Shown here in pieces: positions 8,831 through 18,058 of a stretch of 51,455 nt of DNA (positions within the stretch are counted from its first letter, which is position 1; every line of letters begins with the position of its first letter). The stretch spans positions 1 through 51,455 of the forward strand of contig NZ_NGFP01000030.1 of the NCBI RefSeq assembly GCF_002149035.1, read 5' to 3'. The notes beneath the pieces are model-generated. The model made no database searches. It saw only the letters and a list, made by a program, of their open reading frames with translations, and had not been told where the DNA came from. This stretch comes from Streptosporangium minutum (lineage in GTDB: Bacteria > Actinomycetota > Actinomycetes > Streptosporangiales > Streptosporangiaceae). Both the position numbers and the translations under genes were made by a program.

Positions 8831-9307
8831 ATGAAGACCGCCGAGTACGAGATCGTCCGTGACTTCGCCGCGCGGCGCGAGCAGGTGTACGCCGCCTGGA
8901 CCCAGCCGGAGCGCTTCGCCCGCTGGTTCGGCCCGCGCGTCTTCACCACCCCGGCCGACCGGGTCGTGCTGGACGTCCGCCCGGGCGGGGCCTGGCAGGC
9001 CACGCTGGTCGGCGAGGAGGGTTTCGAGGTCACGCTGCGGGGTGTCTACCGCGAGGTCGCCGGACCGGGACGGCTGGTCTTCACCACCGGCGACCCGGAC
9101 GACCCCGGCGACGGGCCCGCCTCGGTGGCGACCCTCATGCTGGAGGAGCGCGAGGGCGGTACGACGATGCGTTTCCACCAGTCCGGGGTCAACACCGACG
9201 CCGAGCACGCCGAGCAGGCCAGGGCCGGCTGGCTGGAGTTCTTCGACCGGCTGGACGAGCACCTGGCGGTTCAGGCCACGTCGTCGAAGGTCAGCGCGCG
9301 GCCGTGA
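8831..9307 (+). CDS. SRPBCC (AHSA1/START-like) family protein
   Basis: A 158-residue single domain: VRDFAARREQVYAAWTQPER, FARWFGP, RPGGAWQATL, a LRGVYREV strand, LMLEEREGGTTM and a C-terminal helix GWLEFFDRLDEHL. This is the AHSA1/CalC-like helix-grip fold that binds hydrophobic ligands. The start has a GGGGAAA site. The last 37 bp overlap the 3' end of the convergent BTAD regulator gene. Specific function unknown. Confidence 0.85.
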   Translation: MKTAEYEIVRDFAARREQVYAAWTQPERFARWFGPRVFTTPADRVVLDVRPGGAWQATLVGEEGFEVTLRGVYREVAGPGRLVFTTGDPDDPGDGPASVATLMLEEREGGTTMRFHQSGVNTDAEHAEQARAGWLEFFDRLDEHLAVQATSSKVSARP

Positions 9308-12300
9308 GCGTAGGCGACGGCGAACGCCTCCTCGCCCAGCGCGTCCACGGCCCCGGCGGTGATCCGCCGCACCTCGTCCTCCTCCCAGCGGGAGGCCGGG
9401 GTGCGGTGTGCCCGCCTGGCCTCGGCGGCCAGACCGAGCATCCGGGCGGACTCCCCGGGCGCCGAGACAGCGGCCAGACCCTCGACGGTGAACGCCGTCG
9501 TGCGGGGGTCGCCGACCTTCCGGGCGGCGGCGAACGCCTCCAGGAACAGCTCGCGCGCCCCCTCGGCGTCACCACGCGACCTGTGGACGAAGCCCAGCTC
9601 GGCCAGGACGCTGGGCAGGAACAGCGGGGGCTCGCCGTCGCGTGGGACGCCGTCGAGCAGGCGGCCGAGGTGCGTCTCGGCCAGCTCCAGCAGGCCGGCC
9701 CGGCGGGCGGCGTAGCAGTACCCCATCTCGGCGAAGATCTGTCCCTCCCGGTAGCCCTGCCCGGTGGCCAGGCGCAGCGCCTGCCCGCACTGTTCCATGG
9801 CCCGCTCGTAGTCGCCGGTGTTCATGGCGATCCAGCCCAGCCACGACAGCCGCCGCATGGCCTCCGGCCACAGTCCGAGCTCCTCGGCCATCCGCAGGCC
9901 TTCGGCGAACAGCGCGGTGGCCCGCCCGTAGTCGCCGCGGATCTCGGCCAGCCCGGCGAGCCACTCGGTGGCCTGCAGCCGGCCCCACTGGTCCCCCAGC
10001 TCCTGGAACACCTTGGCGCTCTCGCCGCCGTCGCGTTCCAGAGCCTCCAGGTCGCGCCGGGTGAAGGCGTCGCGGGCGTGCCTGCTCAGGGCCACCGCCA
10101 CGCCCCAGCGGTCGCCGGTCTCGGAGAAGGCCGCGAGCGCGCTGTCGACCAGCGCCTGTGAGGACGCCAGGTCGTTCGTGCACAGCCCGACGAACAGCTC
10201 CGCCCTGGCCCGTTCGCCCGGCTCGGCGAGGTCCAGGGCAGGCTTCCAGTCGACGTCCTGTCCGAGCAGCAGGGCGAACCCCGCGTGCCAGGCCCGCGCC
10301 CGCGCCCGGTCGGCGGTTAACGCGTCGGGCTCGACGGCCAGCGCGGACTCCAGCGAGCGCAGCCCCTCGCCGAGCCGTCCGCGGAGGAACCAGTACCACG
10401 CCAGCGCGTTCACCAGCCGCAGGGCGTCGGCCGCCGGGGCGGCGTCGAGGGCGGCCCGCAGGTTCGCGGCCTCGGCGTCCAGCCGTCGCATCCAGCGCAC
10501 CTGCTCGGGCCCCCGGAGGAACGACTCCGCCCGTACGGCCAGCGCCGTGTAGTGGTCGACGTGCGCCTGCCGTACCCGCGCGTTCTCTCCCGCGTCGTCC
10601 AGCCGGTTCAGGCAGTAGGCCGCCACCGACTCCAGGAGCCGGTACCGCACCCCCGACGGCCCGTCCACGACCGCCACCAGCGACCGGTCGACCAGCTGCG
10701 CCAGCACGTCGAGCACGTCGACGCCGGCCTCGGCGCACACCGCCTCGGCCGCCTCCAGCGTGCAGCCGTCGGCGTGCACGGCCAGGCGGCGCAGCACGAC
10801 CCGCTCGGAGCCGGTGAGCAGCGTCCAGCTCCAGTCGATCATCGCCATCAGCGTCTGCTGGCGCGCCGGAGCCCCGCGCTGGAAGCCCGCCAGCAGCCGG
10901 AACCTGTCGTCCAGCCTGGCAACGAGCTCCTGGATGCCGAGTGCCCTGACCCTGGTCGCGGCCAGTTCCAGCGCCAGCGGGATGCCGTCCAGCCTGCGGC
11001 AGAGCTGCGCGACCGCCTCGGCGTTCCGGGCGTCGAGCGTGAACCCGCGGGCCGAAGCGGTCGCCCGTGCCATGAACAGCCGTACGGCGTCGGCCTTCGC
11101 CACGGTGAGCAGTTCGGACCCGTCGGGCAGCTCCAGCGCGGGCACGCTCCACAGTGACTCACCGGCCACGTTCAGCGGCTCGCGGCTGGTCGCCAGGATC
11201 CGCAGCCCCGGCGCCGAACGCAGCAGCGCCTCGGTCAGCTCGGCGGCCTGGTCCACCACGTGCTCGCAGTTGTCGAGCACCAGCAGCATCCGCCGGTCGC
11301 GCAGCGCGCCGACCAGCCGCGGCAGGACGCCCGCGGAGTCCTCGCGTATGTCGAGCGCGACGAGCACGGCCTCGGCCAGCGACGGCGTGTGCCGGTCGTG
11401 GGAGGCGAGCTCGACCAGCCACGCGCCGTCGGGATGCGCGCCCGTCACCTGCCGCGTCACCTCCAGCGCCAGGCTCGTCTTACCGACGCCTCCCGGACCG
11501 GTGAGGGTGACCAGCCGGCCCGTCTCCAGCAGGGCGCGCACCTCGGCCACCGCCTCGCCGCGCCCGATCAGCTCGCCGACCGCGGCGGGCACGTTCGTCG
11601 CCGGCCGCTCGGCCCTGCCGCTCAGCGCGGGATCCTGCCGCAGGATCCGCGCGTGCAGCTCGGCCAGTTCGGGCGACGGATCGAGCCCCAGCTCGTCGGC
11701 GAGCCGCTCCCGCAGCTCGGCGTAACAGGCCAGGGCCTCACTCTGCCGCCCGGCCCGGTACAGCGCCCGCATGTGTACGGCCCGCAACCGTTCCCTCAGC
11801 GGGTGCGCGGCCACGAGTCCGGCCACCTCGACGGGCTCCCCGGCCGCCAGCCGTACCTCCGCGTGCTCCTCGACGGCGGCCAGCCGCGCCTCCTCCAGGC
11901 GCGCGACCACCGGCCGCAGGAACGCGAGGTCGGCGAAATCCGCGTACGGGGTCCCCCGCCACAACGCCAGCGCCTCGGCCGGCTCCTTCTCGCGCACCAG
12001 CCGCGCGAAGCGGGCGGCGTCCACGGCGTCCGGGGCGGCCCGCAGCGCGTAGCCGGGAGCGCGCGAGACCACCAGGTCCTTCCCGCCCGGCTCGGCCGCC
12101 TCCAGCGCGCGGCGTAGCTGGGAGACCCGCACCTGCAGGGCCGCCACCGGGTTGGCGGGCGGTTCGTCACCCCACAGATCGTCGATCAGCCGGTCGGCGG
12201 ACACCACCTGTCCCTCGTGGGCGAGCAGGTCGGCGAGCAGCGCGCGCACCTTCAGGCCGGGGATCGTCACGACCTGTCCCGTGTCGGTCCAGGCAGTCAC

Positions 12301-12324
12301 CGGTCCCAGCACTCCAAAACGCAT
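9271..12324 (-). CDS. BTAD/SARP-type transcriptional activator with NB-ARC and TPR domains
   Basis: The 1017-residue product has an OmpR-like winged helix (residues 1-95; LRALLADLLAHEGQVVSADR-like helices), a bacterial transcriptional activator domain (about 100-245) and a P-loop ATPase with Walker A GPGGVGKTS at 276-284. Walker B (LLVLDNCEHV) follows, and TPR-like helices fill the rest. This is the AfsR-like architecture without the long acidic linker; such proteins switch on specialised metabolism or stress genes in response to a ligand sensed by the TPR part. No biosynthetic cluster is adjacent, so its targets are unknown. The gene converges with and overlaps the START-like gene. Confidence 0.9.
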   Translation of the reverse strand: MRFGVLGPVTAWTDTGQVVTIPGLKVRALLADLLAHEGQVVSADRLIDDLWGDEPPANPVAALQVRVSQLRRALEAAEPGGKDLVVSRAPGYALRAAPDAVDAARFARLVREKEPAEALALWRGTPYADFADLAFLRPVVARLEEARLAAVEEHAEVRLAAGEPVEVAGLVAAHPLRERLRAVHMRALYRAGRQSEALACYAELRERLADELGLDPSPELAELHARILRQDPALSGRAERPATNVPAAVGELIGRGEAVAEVRALLETGRLVTLTGPGGVGKTSLALEVTRQVTGAHPDGAWLVELASHDRHTPSLAEAVLVALDIREDSAGVLPRLVGALRDRRMLLVLDNCEHVVDQAAELTEALLRSAPGLRILATSREPLNVAGESLWSVPALELPDGSELLTVAKADAVRLFMARATASARGFTLDARNAEAVAQLCRRLDGIPLALELAATRVRALGIQELVARLDDRFRLLAGFQRGAPARQQTLMAMIDWSWTLLTGSERVVLRRLAVHADGCTLEAAEAVCAEAGVDVLDVLAQLVDRSLVAVVDGPSGVRYRLLESVAAYCLNRLDDAGENARVRQAHVDHYTALAVRAESFLRGPEQVRWMRRLDAEAANLRAALDAAPAADALRLVNALAWYWFLRGRLGEGLRSLESALAVEPDALTADRARARAWHAGFALLLGQDVDWKPALDLAEPGERARAELFVGLCTNDLASSQALVDSALAAFSETGDRWGVAVALSRHARDAFTRRDLEALERDGGESAKVFQELGDQWGRLQATEWLAGLAEIRGDYGRATALFAEGLRMAEELGLWPEAMRRLSWLGWIAMNTGDYERAMEQCGQALRLATGQGYREGQIFAEMGYCYAARRAGLLELAETHLGRLLDGVPRDGEPPLFLPSVLAELGFVHRSRGDAEGARELFLEAFAAARKVGDPRTTAFTVEGLAAVSAPGESARMLGLAAEARRAHRTPASRWEEDEVRRITAGAVDALGEEAFAVAYAHGRALTFDDVA

Positions 12325-12470
12325 ACGACCGACTTTAAGGGCACGAACTAGCCCTCGCCGTGCTCGCCGCGGTGACCCTCCGGCGTCGCCGGCGTCGCCG
12401 CCCCGGTCATCTCCGTCACGGCATGACCTCTCGCCGCGGACGCGGAGGCCCTCCCGGCTCGCGGACGCCG

Positions 12471-12503
12471 GCGCGGCCCGGAGGGACCCCCTCCGGGCCG
12501 CGC
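12471..12503 (-). terminator. hairpin terminator of the small secreted protein gene
   Basis: Perfect 15-bp arms (GCGCGGCCCGGAGGG and its complement) with a 3-nt loop. It starts 12 nt beyond the stop codon of the minus-strand gene ending at 12516. Confidence 0.8.
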
Positions 12504-12515
12504 GTGTTCAGCCGA

Positions 12516-12794
12516 TTACCTGGTCAGGACCATCAGCGTGAAAAAGCCGGTGTACTCGCAGTAGTAGGACAGGTATGTCCCCTTACTGCGCAGTTCCGCG
12601 CCCTTCGCCTTGCACTTCGCCTGGGTGGAGTAGTCGCCGTACTTGATCCATGAGGACGCGACGGTGACCGGGGCGCTCGACGCGCCGGCGCCGGTGGTCG
12701 CGGCTCCGGCGGGCGTCGCCAGCGCGGTTCCCGCGGTTGCCAGGGCGAGCGCCGCGAACGACGTCGCGGCCAGTCTGGCGAGCTTGGTGGACAT
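12516..12794 (-). CDS. small secreted protein
   Basis: A 92-residue product: MSTKLARLAATSFAALALAT is a classical Sec signal peptide with cleavage near AGAA (about residue 32). The mature part of about 60 residues has two Cys (AKCKAKGAEL and SYYCEY), probably a disulfide, and aromatic/basic patches (SWIKYGDYSTQAKCK). It resembles the many short actinomycete exoproteins of unknown role. Expression may be strong given the perfect terminator 12 bp downstream. Confidence 0.75.
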   Translation of the reverse strand: MSTKLARLAATSFAALALATAGTALATPAGAATTGAGASSAPVTVASSWIKYGDYSTQAKCKAKGAELRSKGTYLSYYCEYTGFFTLMVLTR

Positions 12795-12974
12795 ATGAGT
12801 ATCCCTTCGGGGTGGGAGGTCGGCCGTTCCGGCGGGGGCGGCGGACCGCCCTCGCCGGAACCATGATCATAATCACGCCGGCGGCTGAGGAGGGGGAATG
12901 ATCACGATTGTTCCGCCGGGTCGGGCCCGGCCGGTCGGCCCGCCCGCCAGGTCCGCGGCCGTCCGCCCGTCAGG

Positions 12975-14345
12975 TCAGAGAACCGCGAGCGCCTTGGCCA
13001 CGCCCGGGTCGCGCCCGGTGGCCAGGTCGAGGGCGGTCATGGGGGCGTAGTGGTCGACCGGCACGCCGATCGTGTCGATGATCTCGCGGGCGGGGCCGAG
13101 GTGCCGGACCTTGGGCAGCAGCAGGACGCTGCCGTCGTCGAGGAGGTACCCCTCGGCGGGGCCGGAGACGGCTCCGGCCGTGCGGGTCCCGATGAGGGTG
13201 CCCAGGCCGTTGCCCTTGACGGCCGCGCTGAAGTCCTCACAGGCCGAGGCGCACCCGCGGTCGGTGAGGACGACCAGGCGCAGGCCGAGCAGCGGGACAC
13301 TGTCGTCGGTCCGGTTGGGCACGCAGTCGCCCTTGAGGGGGCAGAAATAGCTGGTGATCTTGCCGTGCGCGAACGCGCCGAGCAGTCGCGTCACCTCGCG
13401 AGGCGATCCGCCGCCGTTGCCGCGCAGGTCGAGGACCACCGCCTCCGGCTCGCCCCGCAGCTTGGCGATGACCTGGTCGGCGGCGCCCTCGTAGAATCCG
13501 GGCAGCTGGACGTACGCGACGCCGCCGGGGAGCGTCTTCGACGTCACCGCCGGAGGCTGCCGCGTGATGGGCCCCTCCCTGAGCTCGACGGTGCGGGTCC
13601 GTCCCGTCGTGGGGCGCTTGAGCGTGAGCCGTAGCTTGTCGGAGGCGAAGGCGTCGAGGAGGCCCTGGTTCACGGTGTCCCCGACGAACGCCGGCACGCC
13701 GTTGACCTTGACGACGATGTCGCCGGGCCTGATGTCGGCCTTGGCGGCGGGGCTGCCGGGCAGGACGCGGGTGATGAACAGCGGCGGCCGGGCCGCCGGG
13801 TCGAGCTGCGGGCCCTGCATGGCCGACGCGCCCACGATGCCCGTTCCGGTCGGCCCGCCCTCCCCCGGCGGGGCCGGCCTGTGCCAGCGGGCGTGGTTGT
13901 CGTGCAGTCCGGCGACCATGCCGGTGATCGCGGCGCGCAGCGCGGCGGGGTCGCCGGCGCCGAGGACCTTCGCGAAGGCGGCCCAGTCGGTGTCGCGGTT
14001 CCCGGTGAGGGCGGGCAGCCGGAGGTCGGCCCGGTCGGCGCCGTGCCGCATCAGGTCCCGGGTGTAGGCGGCGAAGGCGCTCTTCAGCAGCGCCGTCGAA
14101 TCCATGTCCGGGCCGCTGTAGTAGTTGTCCAGCACGCAGAAGTACGCCTGCCGGAGCGTGTTCACCGAGGTCGGGGGCGCCGATTCCGGCGGTGGCGCCG
14201 TGATGACGGCGCACCCTTCGCCCGCGGTGGCGGCCGGCGCGGACGCCGTCTTCGGCTGGGGCGTCGGGACCGACGTGGCTGCGGACGCGGACGCGGACAT
14301 GGAGCAGACCGTCACCAGGACGGCGGTGCAGAGAGTTTTGATCAT
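12975..14345 (-). CDS. S41 family (C-terminal processing) peptidase with PDZ domain
   Basis: The 456-residue product has a signal peptide (MIKTLCTAVLVTVCSMSASA) and a helical N-terminal region. A PDZ domain follows (GSPAAKADIRPGDIVVKVNG), then the tail-specific protease core: VAYVQLPGF, VVLDLRGNGGGSP and TDRGCASACEDFSAAVKGN, with the nucleophilic Ser probably in the CASAC segment. It would be exported and cleave exposed C-termini. It is divergent from a two-component system 87 bp away, which suggests that system controls it. Confidence 0.88.
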   Translation of the reverse strand: MIKTLCTAVLVTVCSMSASASAATSVPTPQPKTASAPAATAGEGCAVITAPPPESAPPTSVNTLRQAYFCVLDNYYSGPDMDSTALLKSAFAAYTRDLMRHGADRADLRLPALTGNRDTDWAAFAKVLGAGDPAALRAAITGMVAGLHDNHARWHRPAPPGEGGPTGTGIVGASAMQGPQLDPAARPPLFITRVLPGSPAAKADIRPGDIVVKVNGVPAFVGDTVNQGLLDAFASDKLRLTLKRPTTGRTRTVELREGPITRQPPAVTSKTLPGGVAYVQLPGFYEGAADQVIAKLRGEPEAVVLDLRGNGGGSPREVTRLLGAFAHGKITSYFCPLKGDCVPNRTDDSVPLLGLRLVVLTDRGCASACEDFSAAVKGNGLGTLIGTRTAGAVSGPAEGYLLDDGSVLLLPKVRHLGPAREIIDTIGVPVDHYAPMTALDLATGRDPGVAKALAVL

Positions 14346-14380
14346 GGCAGCCAGCGTGGCCGGAAGCGGGTTGTCCGGCC

Positions 14381-14416
14381 GTGAACGGAACCGTTAACGC
14401 CGCTGTTACCCCGGTT
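14381..14416. promoter_or_regulatory. three 12-bp direct repeats, putative response-regulator site
   Basis: GTGAACGGAACC, GTTAACGCCGCT and GTTACCCCGGTT follow one another in the 87-bp divergent region between the S41 peptidase and the response regulator. OmpR-family regulators bind direct repeats spaced by about 11 bp, so this may be the autoregulatory and target site. It is suggested by position and pattern only. Confidence 0.4.
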
Positions 14417-14432
14417 CGGGTACGAAGTCGGT

Positions 14433-15086
14433 ATGCGGGTTCTGGTGGCCGAAGACGAACGCGACCTGGCCGATCTCGTGGCGATGGGACTGCGCCGCCA
14501 CGCCATGGCCGTCGACGTGGTGTACGACGGAGCCGCCGCGGCGGAGCGGCTGGCGGTGCACGACTACGACGTTCTCGTGCTGGACCGGGACCTGCCCGGG
14601 ATGCACGGCGACCTCGTGTGCCGCGAGCTGGTGGCGCGCGGCAGTCGTACGCGGATCCTGATGATGACGGCGGCGGCGTCGGTGCCGGAGCGGGTCGCGG
14701 GTCTCGGGATGGGGGCCGACGACTACCTGCCCAAGCCGTTCGACTACGCCGAGCTGGTCGCACGGGTGCGGGCGCTGGGGCGGCGCAGCCCGTCGCAGGT
14801 GCCGCCGGTGCTGGCGCGGCACGGGATCGTGGTCGACACGCACCGGCTGCAGGCGTCGCGGGACGGGCGGCACCTGCACCTGTCGCTCAAGGAGTTCGCC
14901 GTCCTTGAGGTGCTGATGAGGGCGGACGGCGCGGTCGTGAGCTCCGAACGGCTGCTCGAGGAGGCGTGGGACGAGAACACCGACCCGTTCACGACGGTGG
15001 TGCGGGTCGTGGTCAGCCGCCTACGGGCGAAGCTGGGCGCACCGCCGTGCATCCAGACGATTCCCGGCGCGGGATACCTGCTGTGA
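14433..15086 (+). CDS. OmpR-family response regulator
   Basis: 217 residues: a receiver domain (acidic pocket EDE at 7-9, phosphoacceptor Asp51 in LVLDRDLPG, Thr79, Lys101 in YLPKPF) followed by an OmpR-type winged helix (HLSLKEFAVLEVLMRADGAV, ending TIPGAGYLL). It is translationally coupled to the downstream kinase through a GTGA overlap. The likely targets are the divergent S41 peptidase gene and its own operon. Confidence 0.95.
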   Translation: MRVLVAEDERDLADLVAMGLRRHAMAVDVVYDGAAAAERLAVHDYDVLVLDRDLPGMHGDLVCRELVARGSRTRILMMTAAASVPERVAGLGMGADDYLPKPFDYAELVARVRALGRRSPSQVPPVLARHGIVVDTHRLQASRDGRHLHLSLKEFAVLEVLMRADGAVVSSERLLEEAWDENTDPFTTVVRVVVSRLRAKLGAPPCIQTIPGAGYLL

Positions 15087-16195
15087 CGACGGTCCGGGTA
15101 CGGCTCACGCTGATCTACTCCGGGCTGTTCCTGCTGACCTCGGTCGTGCTGCTGGTCACGGTCAACCTGCTGCTGCGCCAGGCGCTGCACGCGCGGATCG
15201 AGCGGCTCTCCGCGACGCCGGTGGCGCCGGTGGCGCCGGTGCGGGGGATGCCGGTCGACCGGCTGGCGCCGCTGCCCGCGCTGGTGGACGACGTGGTCGG
15301 CTACCAGTGGGGGGTGACCTCGCTGACGGTGGGAATCCTGGCGCTGGTGTCGGTGGTCGTCGGATGGCTGGTCGCCGGGCGGATCCTGCGGCCCGTCCAC
15401 CGGATCACCGCCACCGCCCGGCGGCTGTCGGTGTCGAACCTGCACGAACGGATCGCACTCGCCGGGCCGAAGGACGAGCTGAAGGAGCTGGCCGACACGT
15501 TCGACGCGATGCTCGACCGGCTCGAACGCTCCGTCGAGGGGCAGCGGCGTTTCATCGCGAACGCGTCCCACGAGTTGCGGACCCCGCTGGCCGTCCAGCG
15601 GGCGGCGATCGAGATCGGCCTCCCCGAGGACGTCGGCGAGATCCGCGACAAGCTCCTGTTCCACAACCACCGCACGGAGAACCTCATCGACGCCCTGCTG
15701 GTCCTGGCCCAGGCGGAACACGGCCTGGACAAGAGGAGGCCGGTGGCCCTGGACCAGGTGGTACGGCTCGTCCTGGCCGAGGGAGGCTCGGGCGACGTCA
15801 CCGTGACGACACGGACCGAACCGTTCGTCGTCTACGGGGATCCGGTCCTGCTCAACCGGCTCGTCACCAACCTCGTCGACAACGCGATCCGCTACAACCA
15901 TTCCGGCGGAACCGTTGAGACAACGCTCTCACGCGGAGTCCTGACCGTCCGCAACACCGGCCCGGAAGTGCCGGAGGAACGTTTCGGCGATCTCTTCGAG
16001 CCCTTCCGGCGACTGCACACGACCCGTGAGCAGGGCGCCGGGCTCGGGCTGTCGATCGTCGCGTCGATCGCGAAGGCGCACGGGGCCGAGGTACGGGCGA
16101 GCCCCAACCCGGGGGGCGGGCTGGAACTCGTCGTGGCTTTCGCGGGACATCGGGACCGGGGGCCTGACCGGGATGAACGCCGGCAGGCCGGATAG
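15083..16195 (+). CDS. sensor histidine kinase
   Basis: A 370-residue membrane kinase: TM helices at about 10-32 and 79-98 flank a short extracytoplasmic loop of about 45 residues. Then come HAMP, HisKA with His163 (FIANASHELRTPL), the N box (NLVDNAIRYN, Asn266) and the G boxes (LGLSIVASIAKAHG). The GTG start at 15083 overlaps the regulator stop codon by four bases. The small sensor loop suggests sensing within or near the membrane. Signal unknown. Confidence 0.93.
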   Translation: MTTVRVRLTLIYSGLFLLTSVVLLVTVNLLLRQALHARIERLSATPVAPVAPVRGMPVDRLAPLPALVDDVVGYQWGVTSLTVGILALVSVVVGWLVAGRILRPVHRITATARRLSVSNLHERIALAGPKDELKELADTFDAMLDRLERSVEGQRRFIANASHELRTPLAVQRAAIEIGLPEDVGEIRDKLLFHNHRTENLIDALLVLAQAEHGLDKRRPVALDQVVRLVLAEGGSGDVTVTTRTEPFVVYGDPVLLNRLVTNLVDNAIRYNHSGGTVETTLSRGVLTVRNTGPEVPEERFGDLFEPFRRLHTTREQGAGLGLSIVASIAKAHGAEVRASPNPGGGLELVVAFAGHRDRGPDRDERRQAG

Positions 16196-16256
16196 GGCCC
16201 CACCCGGCGCGGGGCCTCACCGCTCCGGCAGCCGGGCGCCCGGCCGTACGGCGGCG

Positions 16257-16281
16257 CCGGTTCCGGTTCCGGTTCCGGTTC
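16257..16281. repeat. CCGGTT hexamer tract
   Basis: Four CCGGTT units in a row in the gap after the kinase gene, just before an AT-rich stretch. A simple repeat with no visible role. Confidence 0.7.
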
Positions 16282-16405
16282 TGGAGGATTCAAAATAATT
16301 TCGAGGAAAGCCGTCGCCGGATGTCGAGGACCCGGAGACGGCTCCGACTCCCGGGTGAGAGCGCGCCACGAGGGCGCGGGAGATCCACAGAGACGGGACG
16401 CCATC

Positions 16406-16975
16406 ATGGGCAGGCTCATCCACTTCGTGCACCAGTCCCTCGACGGTTTCATCGAGGGCCCGGACGGCGAGTTCGACTGGCCCCGGATGGGGCCGGAACT
16501 CTCCGCCTACTCGCAGGAGCTGAGCGGCGGTGACAAGGTTTTCCTCTACGGGCGCGTGGTGTGGGACATGATGTCGAGCTACTGGCCGCGGGCCGAGCAG
16601 CACTCGACACACGAGCACGATCTGGCGTTCGCCCCGATCTGGCGCGAGGCGTCCAAGGTCGTGGTCTCCCGCACGCTGGAGAAGGCCGAGTGGAACACCC
16701 GCGTGATCGGCGAGAACGTCGTCGAGGAGCTGACCGCGCTCAAGGAGTCCGGTGCCACGCTGCTGCTGTTCGGCGGGTCCGCGCTGGCCGCCCACCTCAC
16801 CGAGCACGGGGTGATCGACGAGTACCAGATCTTCGTCCATCCGGTGATCCTGGGCGGCGGGAAGCCGGTCTTCCAGAAGCAGAGCCACCGGGCCGGCCTC
16901 GAACTCGTCGAGTCGCGGACGTTCGACTCCCAGGTCGTGCTGCTCCGGCACCGGCGTGCCGCCGCGGAGGGATGA
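16406..16975 (+). CDS. dihydrofolate-reductase-like (RibD C-terminal domain) protein
   Basis: 189 residues with the RibD_C/DHFR-like fold: IHFVHQSLDGFIEGPDGEFD, LYGRVVWDMMSSYWP, KVVVSRTLEKAEWN, LLLFGGSALAAHL and DEYQIFVHPVILGGGKPVF. Such stand-alone proteins bind NADPH and a pterin or flavin-like substrate, and most are uncharacterised reductases. ATG 16406 matches the conserved N-terminus; an upstream in-frame ATG at 16355 would add 17 non-conserved residues. Monocistronic. Confidence 0.85.
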   Translation: MGRLIHFVHQSLDGFIEGPDGEFDWPRMGPELSAYSQELSGGDKVFLYGRVVWDMMSSYWPRAEQHSTHEHDLAFAPIWREASKVVVSRTLEKAEWNTRVIGENVVEELTALKESGATLLLFGGSALAAHLTEHGVIDEYQIFVHPVILGGGKPVFQKQSHRAGLELVESRTFDSQVVLLRHRRAAAEG

Positions 16976-17094
16976 TCCCCAATCGGCGTGCCACCGTACT
17001 GAGGGTGATTCCCAACCGGCGCACGGGCCCGTCCCTCGCCTACGACCGCCTCTTGCCGCTGACCCGTCTCGTGGGGTGAGTGTCGTGCCGTCGT

Positions 17095-17601
17095 TCAGCG
17101 GTGTGCCGCGGACCGCCTGGTCAGCTCGGTCGCGAGGGCGGCCAGGTAGCGGTCGTGGCCGGCGCGGAGCTTGTCGACGCCGAAGAAGAGGGAGACGAGC
17201 GGGCCCGCGAGGGACTCCCGCATGGTCACCCGGGTCCGGCCGCCGGGGAGGGGTTCCAGCACCTGCTGGTCGACGGCCTTGTAACCGAAGACCACGCCGC
17301 TCCAGGTGAGCTCCCGTCCGGGGGCGACGACCGCGAACCTCGATGTGATCCTGACTCCGCCGAGCCGCCAGCGGAACGCGGCGCCGGGCGCCATCTCGCC
17401 GAGTTCCAGGACCTCGTAGCCCGGCGCCCAGGCGGGCCAGTTCCGGAGGTCGGCCATCACCTCCCAGACCTGGGCGGGGGTGGCGTCGACGACGACGCTG
17501 GACTCGGAGGTCACGGGGGCCTCGGTGTCGATCCGGTGCCGGACCGCGTAGTCGGTGTGCAGGGTCGCGAGGGAGGGGCCGCGGTAGAACAGCTTGTTCA
17601 T
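17095..17601 (-). CDS. SRPBCC (polyketide cyclase-like) family protein
   Basis: 168 residues: SSVVVDATPAQVWEVMADLR, NWPAWAPGYEVLELG and TWSGVVFGYKAVDQ define the START-like helix-grip fold used for hydrophobic ligand binding. The gene follows a pair of GAGAGC/GCTCTC palindromes 18 to 66 bp upstream of its start, so it is probably repressed by a TetR-type regulator. No such regulator is encoded next to it. Confidence 0.8.
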   Translation of the reverse strand: MNKLFYRGPSLATLHTDYAVRHRIDTEAPVTSESSVVVDATPAQVWEVMADLRNWPAWAPGYEVLELGEMAPGAAFRWRLGGVRITSRFAVVAPGRELTWSGVVFGYKAVDQQVLEPLPGGRTRVTMRESLAGPLVSLFFGVDKLRAGHDRYLAALATELTRRSAAHR

Positions 17602-17618
17602 GATTGCTCCTTGCTTTC

Positions 17619-17667
17619 GAGAGCAATGCTCTCTTTTCTGAGCAGTAAAGTCAAGAGCGGCGCTCTC
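17619..17667. promoter_or_regulatory. tandem palindromic operators
   Basis: GAGAGC-AAT-GCTCTC at 17619-17633 and AGAGC-GGC-GCTCT at 17654-17666 have centres 34 bp apart, upstream of the START-like gene. Two similar dyads at this spacing are typical of TetR-family operators that control divergent genes. Confidence 0.65.
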
Positions 17668-18058
17668 TTTTTGGTGCGTCGCTCCAAACAGTTCTTGGTG
17701 GAGCGGGGCAGGGCCCCCTGCGGTCCCCGTCGCCCATCTCGCCGGGCATGGCCGTACTCCGCCCGCTGGTGAAGTCCGCGACCCGATCGCCCGCGCCCAC
17801 GCTCACGTCCACGCCCACGTCCGCGCCCGCCGCCGACGCCGGGCCGACACGGCTCCGGCACCACGACGCGGATGGAAGGCAGGGCGGTCGACGGGGAGAG
17901 GACCGCTCCGTGGCGGCCTTCCGCAACGACTGTTCTCAACCACATGACCTGTCCGGTGGTGCGGGGCATACGGGTCCTGATGCGGATCGGTCCGGCCGTG
18001 TCGGCATAGATCGACGTCCTGCCCGCGTCCTTGTTTGACGACATCGCGAGGAGGACGG
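17668..18058. other. 390-bp gap without a recognisable gene
   Basis: Between the double operator and the sigma factor gene I see only open frames lacking family motifs, including Arg/Pro-rich ones. A divergent tetR-like gene would be expected here from the operators but is absent. A short alternating tract GTCCACGCCCACGTCC lies near 17808. Confidence 0.6.
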
